Counted from the stretch's first letter, positions 17,117-26,857 are shown. The stretch is DNA of 64,000 nucleotides from Bacillus sp. V5-8f (GCF_002863565.1 NZ_PGUW01000019.1:1-64000), one strand, 5' to 3'. Notes: generated by a model not told the origin, from the letters alone. Translations and numbers: made by a program.

Positions 17117-18775
17117 ATGAAAAACGTGGAGGATTTGTTTATCCTGGAGGTCTTTCAAGATGCAAAGATTCTTGCAGGACATTCAGGTTTAAATAGATAT
17201 GTAGAATCCGTTGAAATATCAGAGACGCCTGATGTACTTCACTACATGTCAGCAAACTCATTTTTGCTGACTACTGGATACGCTTTTCAAGATAACCCAA
17301 AAGAATTATGCCAACTCATCTCCGAGATCAATGGTCTCCCGTGCGCCGGAATAGGCATTAAATTAAGAAGGTTCATAGATGAACTGCCACAAGAGGTTGT
17401 GGACCTTGCGAATAGGTTACACTTCCCCATCATACAAATCCCTGTTTCTCTTACTTTAGGAAAGGTCGGGCACCAATTATTAGGATTTTTATGGGATAAC
17501 AAAACGGAAGAACTCCATTATGCCCTGCATATCCATAAGAAATTCACTAATATGATGATGAAAGGTTATAGCTTACAAGCATTAATCGAAAACATTGGCC
17601 TCTTTTTGAAATGTCCGGTTCTTTTAATAAGCCCCTTGGGTGAGGTTACTGCTTATTCCGATCATTTCGACACGCAAAATATGAAACTCTTGAAAGAACA
17701 TGTGGCAGGCGCTTTCAAAGAAAATATGGAGGTTTATCGAAATAAAAATACCATCACGATGAAATACCCGGTTGAAAGTCAACCTGACATTAAATTGAAT
17801 GTCTTTCCTGTTAAGACCATGCGTCTATTTCCCTATTTATTAATCATTTTGAACCAGGATGAACTCCGTTATCCGTCTTCCAAGCTGGCTATTGAACAAG
17901 CCTCGACGGTCATTTCTTTCACCTTATTAAAACATGAGGCTATTCAACAAAATAATCGAATGTTAAAGAATAATTTGTTTGGGTCATTAGTTGATGGAAA
18001 AATTACTTCCAAACAAGAAATCATCCATCGCGGTAAACAATTCAATCTTTTAGATAACAATAGGTATGTCTCTATATTGTGTAAAATCGATGATAATAGC
18101 AAAAATTTCTTTCAACAAAGTGATGAAGGACTTAACCAAATCTATGACCTTTTGTCTGATTATCTAAAAAAGAAGGTAACAAAATCAGGGATTCAAACCA
18201 TTTTTTTTATGAAAGATACCTATTTTGTCATTTTGCTACAGTTCACCACCTCATATGATTCAATAAAGGATTCCATCCGGACAAGCATAGAAGAATTCCA
18301 GCAAGAAGCCTTCGATAGATTAAAGATTTCCCTCTCCTTTGGGATTGGCAACTATGTCAATGAAGTGACTTCCATTCCCATCACTTTTTCAGAAGCATTG
18401 GATTCATGGGACAATGGATTCAAACTTTATCAAAGAAAATTTATAAACTTTTACGAAACAAAACAAATACAAGAATTGATTCGCCTTATTCCAAAACAAG
18501 AGCTGCAAAATTTTTTTGAGAATACACTGAGGTCCCTAGCCTATCCAAGGACAAGGGATGAAGAAGACCTAATCAAAACGTTGGTTGTTTTTTTAGATAA
18601 TAACTGTGAGATTGCCATTACCTCGAAAAAATTATTTGTGCATCGAAACACCGTAAAATATAGGATTGCAAAATGTGAAGAAATTCTAAATTATTCAGTA
18701 GAGGATCCAACAAATTCTCTCCACTTAAGAATGGCACTATTAATGAGGACTATGTTCCATACTGCAGGAGGGTAA
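17117..18775 (+). CDS. pucR: PucR-type transcriptional regulator
   Basis: A 552-residue regulator of the PucR/CdaR family. The N-terminal PucR domain begins MKNVEDLFILEVFQDAKILAG and continues to about residue 120 (LLTTGYAFQDN, GIKLRRFIDELP). A middle GGDEF-like segment is at about 300-420 (LKISLSFGIGNYVNEV), and the C-terminal helix-turn-helix is at about 485-545 (LFVHRNTVKYRIAKCEEIL). ATG chosen at MKNV because GGGGGATG precedes it; seven further codons are open upstream. PucR in B. subtilis activates purine catabolic genes in response to allantoin, allantoate or ureidoglycolate. Divergent position next to the operon supports the same role here. Confidence 0.92.
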   Translation: MKNVEDLFILEVFQDAKILAGHSGLNRYVESVEISETPDVLHYMSANSFLLTTGYAFQDNPKELCQLISEINGLPCAGIGIKLRRFIDELPQEVVDLANRLHFPIIQIPVSLTLGKVGHQLLGFLWDNKTEELHYALHIHKKFTNMMMKGYSLQALIENIGLFLKCPVLLISPLGEVTAYSDHFDTQNMKLLKEHVAGAFKENMEVYRNKNTITMKYPVESQPDIKLNVFPVKTMRLFPYLLIILNQDELRYPSSKLAIEQASTVISFTLLKHEAIQQNNRMLKNNLFGSLVDGKITSKQEIIHRGKQFNLLDNNRYVSILCKIDDNSKNFFQQSDEGLNQIYDLLSDYLKKKVTKSGIQTIFFMKDTYFVILLQFTTSYDSIKDSIRTSIEEFQQEAFDRLKISLSFGIGNYVNEVTSIPITFSEALDSWDNGFKLYQRKFINFYETKQIQELIRLIPKQELQNFFENTLRSLAYPRTRDEEDLIKTLVVFLDNNCEIAITSKKLFVHRNTVKYRIAKCEEILNYSVEDPTNSLHLRMALLMRTMFHTAGG

Positions 18776-18901
18776 GAACAAAATGGCGGATTACAACATT
18801 CCGCCAATGTTTACCTAAAACATCAAAGCAGTGTACTTCATCGTAAATGGCTATATAGGTTGATAAAATTGATAGGAGTTGCATAGATTAGATTCATAGT
18901 T

Positions 18902-19047
18902 CATGGTGATCCATGGTGCAAAAGATTCTCGAGTCCCAATTGAAGATTCAAAACAATTAGTAAACAGAGTTAAGATCCCGGGGCCATCCTGTGCAGTATA
19001 TACGTTTTGATGATGAAGGCCTTCCCTTTCCAAAAAGAAAAATATGA
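18902..19047 (+). pseudogene. Prolyl oligopeptidase (S9) family, C-terminal remnant
   Basis: The plus strand gives FMVIHGAKDSRVPIEDSKQL and then, after a frameshift, GHPVQYIRFDDEGLPFPKRK and a stop. This is the end of the alpha/beta hydrolase domain of S9 peptidases: the HGAxDxRVP motif around the catalytic Asp, then the strand and the (missing) catalytic His region DDEGHG, in which the HG is lost. Only about 50 codons of an original 600 or more remain. Confidence 0.7.
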
Positions 19048-19218
19048 GTGTTGCCTATAGTGCAATCGTTGATTTTCTGAACAGAAACACTGTAATTTAG
19101 GTCCAATTTTTCTTCAAAAAAACCTGATCTAAAGAACAGGTGTATGATATTGAACCAATAATATAACTATATTCATCGGTTTATCCTGCATGACTCAATG
19201 ATTCATAGAAGCTCCCTT

Positions 19219-19267
19219 GGGGGTCAGTCCCCCGCTACGCCAACGCATTAGCGTGGCACTGACCCCT
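19219..19267. repeat. Imperfect inverted repeat, structured element
   Basis: Outer arms GGGGTCAGT and ACTGACCCC (nine perfect pairs) enclose an inner CGCTA/TAGCG pair, about 49 bases in total. It is GC-rich in an AT-rich gap, has no T-run and so is not a plain terminator. It may be a REP-like or mobile palindromic element. Confidence 0.55.
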
Positions 19268-19344
19268 GCCGTTTTCCATTGTTTCGGCTTTGACCTTTTA
19301 TATATCTGGAAATGGGGCAAAAGTATCGTGTAGGAAAAATAAAT

Positions 19345-19395
19345 TACAAAAAAACAACCATAGTCCGGATAACCGCTCTCCAGGCATGGTTGGTT
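19345..19395 (-). terminator. Terminator-like hairpin (minus strand)
   Basis: CAACCAT and ATGGTTG arms with a long loop that has internal pairing, and seven A on the left (T-run on minus). It resembles the hairpin at 7596-7648 in sequence. Confidence 0.55.
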
Positions 19396-19462
19396 TGATA
19401 GTTTACAAATTAATAGGCACTCGGGAATTCCAACAGCAAATTATCGCATACTTAATAAAGAC

Positions 19463-19512
19463 CGAAAAAAACAACTGCCCTCCACATCGGGAATAGGCAG
19501 TTGCCTTTTTCT
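19463..19512. terminator. Bidirectional terminator
   Basis: CAACTGCC and GGCAGTTG stem, with A-run on the left and T-run on the right. It lies just downstream of the CocE-like pseudogene on the minus strand. Confidence 0.7.
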
Positions 19513-19566
19513 CTTTCATGATCAGTAGATTTTTGCCGACTGATTCCCGTGCTTATCTAAGCCCAT

Positions 19567-20075
19567 TTACCTTGGAATGACCGGCAGGATTAAATGGGTT
19601 GGATGCTCCTCATCGTGATATATTTTTTGCGGGGCTTACTATCCGGATATGTTCCATGTTTATCAATTCTGAATGAATTGAGACTTACGTCAAAAGCTGG
19701 GAAGTTGCTGCTTCATAGTTCGACGCGGATTTTATGGCCTTTTTTAAATAGATTACTAGTACTGCCGACATGGAAGCGATATTCATAAATTTCCCCTGGT
19801 TTAATCGGTTTTGAATCTTCATTTGGATCCCTATAGCTTGCCCTCTGAATCCCTTCCAACAGATTGATAGCCTTTCCATCTGGATGGACATCCACCAGTT
19901 TGACGGTAAAGTCCGTATCGTTTGCAAAAGAGGATGCATAGATGACAGCCTGGACTGGCCCGGTCACCTCTAAATCTTGGCTAAGTTCATTAGAAGTATA
20001 AACCAATACATCGTTCTGCCCCTCCATTATTCTCTGGTCCTTAGGGATAACTATATAATGTAGCATGGCAAAACA
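19567..20075 (-). pseudogene. CocE/NonD-type hydrolase, C-terminal domain remnant
   Basis: The minus strand encodes the jelly-roll C-terminal domain of X-Pro dipeptidyl-peptidase/CocE-type hydrolases: IVIPKDQRIMEGQNDVLVYT, SQDLEVTGPVQAVIYASS, TDFTVKLVDVHPDGKAI, KKGHKIRVEL, then an in-frame TGA, SSNFPAFDVSLN, a frameshift and finally YHDEEHPTHLILPVIPR. The catalytic alpha/beta hydrolase part is absent. With an internal stop and a frameshift this is clearly dead. Its 5' end abuts the EamA gene. Confidence 0.82.
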
Positions 20076-20106
20076 AAAGCTACGGCAACACTTGATATAA
20101 ACGCTT

Positions 20107-21021
20107 TTAAATCTCAGCAACCTCCTCTTTCTTCTTATACATGCATTTAATCGAATGAAAATTTGCCAAAACAGTTCCTGTAATAATCGTTAAAGTCCCT
20201 ATTCCTGTGTACCAGGAAATCGCTTCGTGATAGACTATGTGGCCCAATAGTACAGCTATGATTGGAGATATAAATAGCCAGGTGGACGGAAAGACCGGAT
20301 TCGTCCTGGCTATTAGCCAATAGAAAAGACTGTGTCCTATCATGGAGCCAAATACAATTAAATACATCAGTGATCCGAGTGACATGAAGTTAAGGTTTAA
20401 GGCAAATTGACCACGTTCCATTACAAATGATAAAACGATCAGCATTCCCCCGCCCATCATCATTTGGGCGGCATTCAGCGCAATCGGATGGGCATTCTGA
20501 AACTTGTTTGCCACGTGTTTCGAATAAATCGCCCCCGATGCATAAAACACCTCACCAATGATGATCACCAAACAGCCGGCGACCCACACCGAACTCATAT
20601 TAATTGAAATGCTTGGAAAAATCAGAACCAAAATTCCAATCACACCGATTAAGCATCCAATAATCGCTACCCGATTCCCTTTTTGTTTTAAAATCAAATA
20701 CTGAATGACGAGGATCATCATCGGGCCTGTTGCGGACAAAACCGCTGCTACTCCAGAAGTTACATATTGCTCCGCCCAATACAGGGTCGCAAAAGTTCCA
20801 AAAGTCAGACACAGACCCGTTAAAAACATCTCTTTCTGAAACAGCAGCCCTACAGAGGTCTTCTTTCTCCAGGCCATGAACACAAAAAGCAATAATCCTG
20901 CAATAAAGAACCGCATCCCCGCTGATAAAAACGGCGGCAATCCCGAATCGACCCCAATTTTTATTGCTAAAAAGGTTGTTCCAAAAATCAAGCACATCAA
21001 CAAATAATTCACAATGACCAT
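20107..21021 (-). CDS. EamA/DMT-family transporter
   Basis: A 304-residue membrane protein with ten hydrophobic segments formed by two EamA repeats (about residues 5-135 and 150-285). The repeat hallmark is visible as FGTTFLAIKIGVDSGLPP and, late, PVFPSTWLFISPIIAVLLG. Length fits the drug/metabolite transporter superfamily exactly. It likely exports a small metabolite or amino acid from the cytosol; the substrate is unknown. It is divergent from a MocR-type regulator gene 108 bases away, a common pairing in Bacillus in which the regulator controls the transporter. Ribosome binding site AGGAGTC before the ATG. Confidence 0.88.
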   Translation of the reverse strand: MVIVNYLLMCLIFGTTFLAIKIGVDSGLPPFLSAGMRFFIAGLLLFVFMAWRKKTSVGLLFQKEMFLTGLCLTFGTFATLYWAEQYVTSGVAAVLSATGPMMILVIQYLILKQKGNRVAIIGCLIGVIGILVLIFPSISINMSSVWVAGCLVIIIGEVFYASGAIYSKHVANKFQNAHPIALNAAQMMMGGGMLIVLSFVMERGQFALNLNFMSLGSLMYLIVFGSMIGHSLFYWLIARTNPVFPSTWLFISPIIAVLLGHIVYHEAISWYTGIGTLTIITGTVLANFHSIKCMYKKKEEVAEI

Positions 21022-21135
21022 CCTGACTCCTCCTTTTTTACAATGATAAAAGGTAGTGAGTAGAACAGTTTAATTCGAATAGACCAGTTTGCTCTTGTCT
21101 GTGATAAAATGGAGGCATAATTAGGGGGAATGAAA

Positions 21136-22539
21136 ATGGCAAAGGTCACTACAGGAGAAGATTTTCTTTTTCAACAGGTGTACGATTATGTGCTGAACCG
21201 TATTGAGCGCAAGGAGTGGAAGGATAATGACAAGCTACCTTCCGTCAGGCAGCTGGCAGCTGAACTTGACATCAACCGGTTGACAGTATTGAAGGCATAT
21301 AAGCTGCTGAAAAAGCATAACAAGATTATTGCAAAAGATAAGGTCGGCTATTATGTCCAGCCACAGGACCCTATATGTGAAATCTTCGATCATCCGATAC
21401 TGGCCGCCAACGTATCAAAATGTTCATTATCTGAAATCCACCAAGCTCAGGTTGAATATAATTTTTCCCAGGCATTGATCGATCCGAATTTGCTTCCGAA
21501 TAATTATTTCTCCGATTACGTAAAAAGGGTGTTTGACATGTATCCAAAGGTCCTTTCAACATACTCCTCCGTGCAGGGTGATGAGGAGCTGCGTTTCGCT
21601 CTTTCCCGTTATTTTACGGAGCAGTATAAGACCGTACTTACGGCAGAAAATCTATTAATCTTGTCCGGTTCCCAGCAAGGGATCCATCTTGTTGCCGAAA
21701 CGTTCATCAGGCCAAGGGATACCGTATTGTTCGAACGGCCGAGCTACAGTGCAGCCATTGACATTTTCAAGGCAAAGGGTGCCCGGATCCAAACCATTGA
21801 CATCACCCCTAAGGGATATGATCTTGATCAGGTTGAACACTATATGAAACTTTATCGGCCAAGATTGTTTTATCTGAATCCAACGTTCCATAATCCGACC
21901 GGTTATACGGTACCAGATGCACAGCGAAAACAGCTCGTTCAGCTTGCCGAACAGTATCGTTGCCTGCTGATTGAGGACGATGCCTATCATGACATTTACT
22001 TTGTCGAAAAGCCACCCGCTCCGATTTACACCTATGATACCTCTGGGTCGGTTATTTATATCAGAAGCTTTTGTAAATACATTTCGCCGGGCTTAAGGGT
22101 GGCAGCGATCATTGCCCAGCCAGGCATCATGAAATCACTCATCTCATCAAAGGCATTGGTCGATAATGGCTCTCCCCTTCTAAACCAAAAAATCTTTCTT
22201 CATTACTTTTCATCACCAAGACTCCAGCAGCATTTAGAAAAACTGCGAATTGCCCTGCAAATCCGGAAGGAAATCATGGAGGGCGCCTTGTCAGAAACAA
22301 AGTGGGAGTGGCGCAGCCCGGCTGGTGGCTTGAATCTTTGGGTAAAGCTCCCGGACAGCTTATCAACAAAGGGGCTACTGGCTAAATCAATCGAACAATC
22401 CATATCCTTCGTCCCAGGACAGATTTGTGACCCGCTAAAGGAACCTTCCGCTTGGATACGGCTGAGCTACTCATATACAAATGAAAAGCAGATACAGGAA
22501 GGGTTAAAGAAGCTGATTGTTGTTGCTGAAAAATTGTAA
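21136..22539 (+). CDS. MocR-type (GntR/aminotransferase) regulator
   Basis: A 467-residue fusion of an N-terminal GntR-type winged helix (residues about 10-75: KLPSVRQLAAELDINRLTVL) with a fold-type I aminotransferase-like domain (about 110-465). The PLP-binding lysine is expected in RSFCKYISPGLRVA, and the aromatic/Asp cofactor contacts are in FHNPTGYTVP and EDDAYHD. MocR proteins sense PLP or an amino compound and control a nearby gene, here probably the divergent EamA transporter. Start at the second ATG (MAKVTT), with AGGGGG seven bases upstream; the first ATG lies too close to it. Confidence 0.88.
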   Translation: MAKVTTGEDFLFQQVYDYVLNRIERKEWKDNDKLPSVRQLAAELDINRLTVLKAYKLLKKHNKIIAKDKVGYYVQPQDPICEIFDHPILAANVSKCSLSEIHQAQVEYNFSQALIDPNLLPNNYFSDYVKRVFDMYPKVLSTYSSVQGDEELRFALSRYFTEQYKTVLTAENLLILSGSQQGIHLVAETFIRPRDTVLFERPSYSAAIDIFKAKGARIQTIDITPKGYDLDQVEHYMKLYRPRLFYLNPTFHNPTGYTVPDAQRKQLVQLAEQYRCLLIEDDAYHDIYFVEKPPAPIYTYDTSGSVIYIRSFCKYISPGLRVAAIIAQPGIMKSLISSKALVDNGSPLLNQKIFLHYFSSPRLQQHLEKLRIALQIRKEIMEGALSETKWEWRSPAGGLNLWVKLPDSLSTKGLLAKSIEQSISFVPGQICDPLKEPSAWIRLSYSYTNEKQIQEGLKKLIVVAEKL

Positions 22540-22551
22540 GGAGAACTATCG

Positions 22552-23075
22552 GTGAATTATAATCTGGATGAAGCGATTGAGGTTTTGGAACGCACCCCTC
22601 AAACACTGGAGAATTTTTTATCTGGTTTATCTCCCGGCTGGCTTAGCTACAATGAAGGTGAAGGAACATGGAACGCCTCCGAAGTGATTGACCACCTCAT
22701 TGAGGGCGAAAAGACCAATTATATCCTGCGTTTGGAGTGGATACTTCAGGAAGGCGAAAACAAGCCCTTTCCCCTATTCACACCGGTTTGCACATTTGAA
22801 CCAGTTTGAACGGATGATTGAGCAAAAACTTATCGAGTTTAAAACCATCCGGGCAGAAAACATTGCGAAGTTAAAGAGTCTGAAAGAACCGGAAGCAAAT
22901 CTAGAATTCACTGGAGTCCAGCCTGAACTTGGCACCGTAAAGATAAGAGAATTAATATCCACCTGGGTAGTCCATGATTTAACCCATATTTCGCAAATCG
23001 TCAGGGTGATGGCTGAGAGATACCGGGCTGATGTTGGCCCGTGGAGTGTGTATCTTGGCGTCTTAAAAAGAAACA
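22552..23075 (+). pseudogene. DinB-superfamily protein, frameshifted
   Basis: Twelve bases after the MocR gene a GTG start with AAGGAG opens a DinB-like four-helix protein: [39 protein letters not shown]. Near 22790 the frame breaks and continues in the next frame as RMIEQKLIEFKTIRAENIAK, ELISTWVVHDLTHISQIVRV and ADVGPWSVYLGVLKR. The metal-binding histidines (HLIEGE and HDLTHISQI) are all still there, so the frameshift is recent or a sequencing error. Past VLKR the frame runs on into antisense of another pseudogene. DinB proteins are metal-dependent, often thiol transferases. Confidence 0.75.
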
Positions 23076-23109
23076 AATACCCCTCCAAAGTGCGATTCCC
23101 TTCAAAGGG

Positions 23110-23323
23110 GGATGGGGACATGCTGAACAGCATCTGGGAAAATGCCGACGGACGAATTACCAAGCAGATCAGCAATTTTCCTTGCAATATCCAACCTGCC
23201 AGAGGTGGTGATTACCAATGCCTTTTCTGCTTTCAGAGCTTCAATTTCTGATGCTATGTTATGGATTGAATCAGCACCGAATACCACTCTACAGTTGTAT
23301 AAATCATAATTAAAAGGTTTCAT
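23110..23323 (-). pseudogene. Iron-containing alcohol dehydrogenase, N-terminal stump
   Basis: About the first 70 residues of a group III (iron) alcohol dehydrogenase, maleylacetate-reductase-like: MKPFNYDLYNCRVVFGADSI, then LKAEKALVITTSGRLDIAR and FPDAVQHVP. The GGGS cofactor loop and all iron ligands are absent. Its cut end meets the end of the DinB remnant, so a deletion or rearrangement joined the two tail-to-tail. Iron alcohol dehydrogenases (EutG, PduQ) are a normal microcompartment partner, but this N-terminus looks more like the maleylacetate reductase group. Confidence 0.75.
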
Positions 23324-23521
23324 CAATTTATCCTGCCTGTGCATATTTGAGAATTTACCGGAGAATAAAATTTTATATAGCAAAGGTTACAAGGGACTTA
23401 CAAGTAGCCAACTAATAAGTGCTTAATGAAATTTTGAGAAAGTGAGTTTTCGATCGAAATTGTATATGATAAAGGTTCTTTTTTTACCATTCTGATTGTG
23501 CATACTTATTACATAAGCCTA
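23324..23521. other. Short gap, nothing recognised
   Basis: AT-rich sequence between the iron alcohol dehydrogenase stump and the MFS remnant; no features seen apart from the normal upstream region of the stump. Confidence 0.4.
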
Positions 23522-23815
23522 CCAGCCTGGCCAAAACTGCAAAAAACCGACCCAGCCGGTATGAATCAATGCTAATAAATACGTCAGAAGTCCACCTAAA
23601 GCCGCTCCGCTCACAATGCCGATATTAAAAGCCGCAATATTAAGAGCTGATGCGAGAACTACGGGCCTGGAACATAACACTCTGCCAACATGACCACGTG
23701 CACCTCCAAGGTTGGCAGTTCATAAAGGCCACTAGTCCCATGAAAATAACTGTAATGAGCCCTAAAGGGGCCGTAAAGGTTAAGGCAATTAATATAACTG
23801 CCACCTAAACAATCT
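23522..23815 (-). pseudogene. MFS transporter remnant (DHA1 type)
   Basis: Across three frames the minus strand gives ALTFTAPLGLITVIFMGLVA, then LEVHVVMLAECYVPG, then VVLASALNIAAFNIGIVSG and ALGGLLTYLLALIHTGW. The LASxLNIAAFNxGI motif is typical of AraJ/YdhP-like sugar or drug efflux proteins of the major facilitator superfamily. Several frameshifts and the loss of both ends show that it is dead. Confidence 0.75.
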
Positions 23816-23820
23816 TACAT

Positions 23821-23872
23821 AAAAAACCAACCTAATATTGGAAAAGCACTATCCAAAGAAGGTTGGTTTTTA
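23821..23872. terminator. Bidirectional terminator at the end of the BMC locus
   Basis: AAAACCAACCT and AGGTTGGTTTT arms with A-run left and T-run right. It lies about 160 bases downstream of the last gene of the microcompartment locus (minus strand). Confidence 0.75.
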
Positions 23873-24032
23873 TGCTTGGTTGCAACATGTTTCATCTTCA
23901 CCTGAATTTCTCATGACATTTTGGACAGAAGGCCAGATTCAATGTATTGGATAGATGGACCGTTTCAACAATATCAATGATTGCCAGGAACAAATCTTAT
24001 CCCTGTATCGCGCTACTGCCAATATACAACTA

Positions 24033-24965
24033 CTAGCCTGCTGTTAATGTATAATTAATTGTGCCATCAGGACTAATATCAATTAATGCCCCTCTTAACA
24101 TACCTTGATCATAGTCGGTACCAGCATTTATACAAACCGTTTTCCCTATGTGGGTTACACCTCGGCTTTCGTGAACATGACCGTGCAAGGCAAGCAACGG
24201 CTGATAATTTTCAATGGCTTCTCTAACTGCCTTGCTTCCAGCTGGTCCGGTCGCAAGGGAATCACCATCTAGCACCGGTTTTAAATCTGAATCATATAAA
24301 GTTCCTTGATCTAAATCTGTATCATAAGGAGGGATATGGATATTAAATACACATTTATTCATATTCTTTACTTGTGAAGCTAATCTGTTAACCTTTTCAG
24401 CTAAGTCTTCTTCGTTGAACTCACGCGGGTAGTTGAAAACACTGGATTTCCCGCCGCCAACTGAAAGGATTTCAAAGCCACCTATTTCGATTATTCTTCC
24501 ATCCCCATTTTGTACATGCGTGCCTGAGCTGAGGATATCATCCAGGTAAAAATCATCTACACTTCCGGGAATCATAATACAAGGAACATTGATCCTGGCA
24601 AATCTGTCATCAGCCAGTTTAATCCATTCTTTAAGGACATCCATCTGCTTTTCCTTTATAATATACTCTGCATCACTTTCATTTAACTTATTTAACTTTT
24701 CTTCAGAGATAACTAAAGGATAAAAACCGGCATCACGCAAATTTCTTTCCAAGTCTGGCAGTTCACTGGCTTTTTTAACTCTGACTTTTGACCCATAATA
24801 TTTACAAGTATATATTCCGCCCTTTTCAACAATGGGAACTACCATCTTGCCTGTAAAATCACCACCATAAATCATTAATTCCGCACCATAAAATCCGGCA
24901 GCATTCGTAAACTTTCGAAATGCTGTTTCTCCACCATGCAGGTCCCCAGCATAGAATAGTTTCAA
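24033..24965 (-). CDS. Calcineurin-like metallophosphoesterase
   Basis: A 310-residue metallophosphoesterase. Metal motifs in order: GDLHGGE (residues 8-14), YGGDFTGK (about 33-40), PGSVDDFY in place of the usual GNHD, HIPPYDTDLD, and HGHVHESRG near 260. The GSVDD variant marks a less common subgroup, which acts on unknown phosphate esters. No signal peptide. It is the last gene of the minus-strand microcompartment locus, 46 bases after the APC permease, so co-transcription is likely. Since the locus encodes a small-molecule kinase, a phosphatase that removes stalled phospho-intermediates would make sense, but that is inference. Confidence 0.82.
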   Translation of the reverse strand: MKLFYAGDLHGGETAFRKFTNAAGFYGAELMIYGGDFTGKMVVPIVEKGGIYTCKYYGSKVRVKKASELPDLERNLRDAGFYPLVISEEKLNKLNESDAEYIIKEKQMDVLKEWIKLADDRFARINVPCIMIPGSVDDFYLDDILSSGTHVQNGDGRIIEIGGFEILSVGGGKSSVFNYPREFNEEDLAEKVNRLASQVKNMNKCVFNIHIPPYDTDLDQGTLYDSDLKPVLDGDSLATGPAGSKAVREAIENYQPLLALHGHVHESRGVTHIGKTVCINAGTDYDQGMLRGALIDISPDGTINYTLTAG

Positions 24966-25010
24966 AACTCCCCACCCCTATCACTTTTATCTTATCCCTA
25001 CCCCATAGGA

Positions 25011-26612
25011 TCAGTCTGACGGAATCTCTTGGAACTGAATATCAATATCAATCCCTTTTTTAGCATATGAACGTTTCATGACGAAATAAATGAAGATTGG
25101 TATAAACATTAAGAGGAGAGATACGACAATCATAGTAAAAGGTAAATCTCCTCTAAAAAATGGAATTAAAAGGTAGTAACAGATGGAAACGCTGATGGCA
25201 GTCGTTAACCAGCCTAAGATAGTGATTAAATGTATTCCGAAGATTTTCGTTTTAACAACAGGCGGTGAAGAGTTATACAAGATTTTTTTTCTAGACGTAA
25301 ATACAATCCCAGCTATACCTAAGAAAATCCAGGCTAAGAACCAAGTAAAAATAGTATAGGCAATATTAGCTGTCCAGGAAGGGACGAAAATATCCAGCAT
25401 TAAAAAAATCCATGCTCCTACAATTACTGTTCTCAATGCATAAGTAGGTGAATTTGTCTTTGGATTCAGCTCCATAAATTTTTTCGGGATTAACCTGTCA
25501 AACGACCATGCCACAAAGTTGCGTGAGGGTCCAAATCCCAGACCAGCAGCTGAGCCAAATGTTGCAATGGCAAAGCTAATCGCTATCAAAAAGATAAACA
25601 GAGGACTCTTTGTCATAATCCCAATCATGATCGTAATGAAAGGATCATAGCCTTTAAACGGATAAGCTTCATGGCCGGCATTATAAAGATAATATAGGCT
25701 GTTTGACCAAATACCTCCAAAATTCACGTAGCTCATTCCATAGAAAATCGCCCAAATTACCATTAAAATGGCTAAAGAACCAAACAATGCGAGTAATTGG
25801 GATTTTTGCACGTTACGTACTTCCCCGGCTAAATTAGCTCCAAAGGTTGAACCAAGAGTATTCAGAATAATATAAGTAGAACCAGCCATAAAGGTAGCTC
25901 CAAATAGAAACTCAGTTGTGTAGCCATCCTGCTTTGCAATCTTGATAACATCGCCATAGTTTAAACCAGTCAGCTGAGTAAAATTAGCAGCAAAAGTACC
26001 TTGCCCTGTTATTAAGTTGGCGATGACAAATACAACCGCCCCAACAAGGGTTGCGCCCAAAGTAATATACGCCAGGCGAACCATCCACTTCGTTCCTTTT
26101 TGGTAGATAAAATAGATAAATAATAATAAGGCTGTACCAATTATGGCATGCATGTAATTTCTGTTAAAAAATTCTGCTAAGCTTAACCATGTCGCGTTAT
26201 TTCCATAAACCAATGACATAGAATAAAAAAATTGGACAATGGACCACTTAATAATCCAATTTAATAGAATTCCTGTCCACGAGAGTGAGGTGAACGTAAT
26301 CATAAAACTAGCCATGAGACCCAGTGAAGGGTGTAAAATCCGACTAATGTAAATGTACTCCCCGCCCGATCTAGGCATGGATACTGAAAAAAGCCAGTAT
26401 AAACCTGCGATAATGAACATTTGTGAAACAGCCAAAATCGCCCAAACCATATGTGCTCCCGGATATAGGAATGGAGCCCACATAATGTATACAAGTGCAA
26501 ACATAAGACCAGGATTGGCGGCCGAATAAATCATTGTATCAATCGGACTAATTTGACGGGCAATTCCTCCAGTGGATTTCTGCTCGAACAATGCAAGACC
26601 GGTTTTTGACAT
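25011..26612 (-). CDS. APC-family amino acid/amine permease
   Basis: A 533-residue membrane protein with about 12 to 14 hydrophobic segments and APC-superfamily character: SMPRSGGEYIYISRILHP after helix 2 and GSTFGANLAGEVRNVQKSQL near the middle (residues about 255-275). It is the second permease of the locus and is not closely similar to the Eat-type carrier at 41416-42765. Adjacent to the APH-type kinase gene, it plausibly imports the amino alcohol (or amino acid) that the kinase phosphorylates. Ribosome binding site AAGGGTGAGG before the ATG. Substrate not determinable from sequence. Confidence 0.85.
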   Translation of the reverse strand: MSKTGLALFEQKSTGGIARQISPIDTMIYSAANPGLMFALVYIMWAPFLYPGAHMVWAILAVSQMFIIAGLYWLFSVSMPRSGGEYIYISRILHPSLGLMASFMITFTSLSWTGILLNWIIKWSIVQFFYSMSLVYGNNATWLSLAEFFNRNYMHAIIGTALLLFIYFIYQKGTKWMVRLAYITLGATLVGAVVFVIANLITGQGTFAANFTQLTGLNYGDVIKIAKQDGYTTEFLFGATFMAGSTYIILNTLGSTFGANLAGEVRNVQKSQLLALFGSLAILMVIWAIFYGMSYVNFGGIWSNSLYYLYNAGHEAYPFKGYDPFITIMIGIMTKSPLFIFLIAISFAIATFGSAAGLGFGPSRNFVAWSFDRLIPKKFMELNPKTNSPTYALRTVIVGAWIFLMLDIFVPSWTANIAYTIFTWFLAWIFLGIAGIVFTSRKKILYNSSPPVVKTKIFGIHLITILGWLTTAISVSICYYLLIPFFRGDLPFTMIVVSLLLMFIPIFIYFVMKRSYAKKGIDIDIQFQEIPSD

Positions 26613-26857
26613 TTCCTCACCCTTCTTTCAAAAGATCATTTTTTAGTGCCAACCATACCTGTGTGAGAATTTTTTCACCTTATACACTGGTGTTTTATAA
26701 AATTTTCCTTAGCATTAAAGGTAAAAGATTGATTTGGTCTAAAAAGTTTCGCTTGCGGCTTGCAGAGTCTTGGATTATCTATCCTTCCTGAGGTATTTAC
26801 TGGTTACAGCGTCTCAGTCTATCTACCTGAATTAAATGTAAGGGCTTTCATTCAAAT

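Larger units (their letters stand above)
18776..19566. other. Gap with pseudogene remnant, structured repeat and terminators
   Basis: Contains the S9 peptidase remnant (18902-19047), an inverted repeat (19219-19267) and two terminator-like hairpins. No intact gene. Confidence 0.5.
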
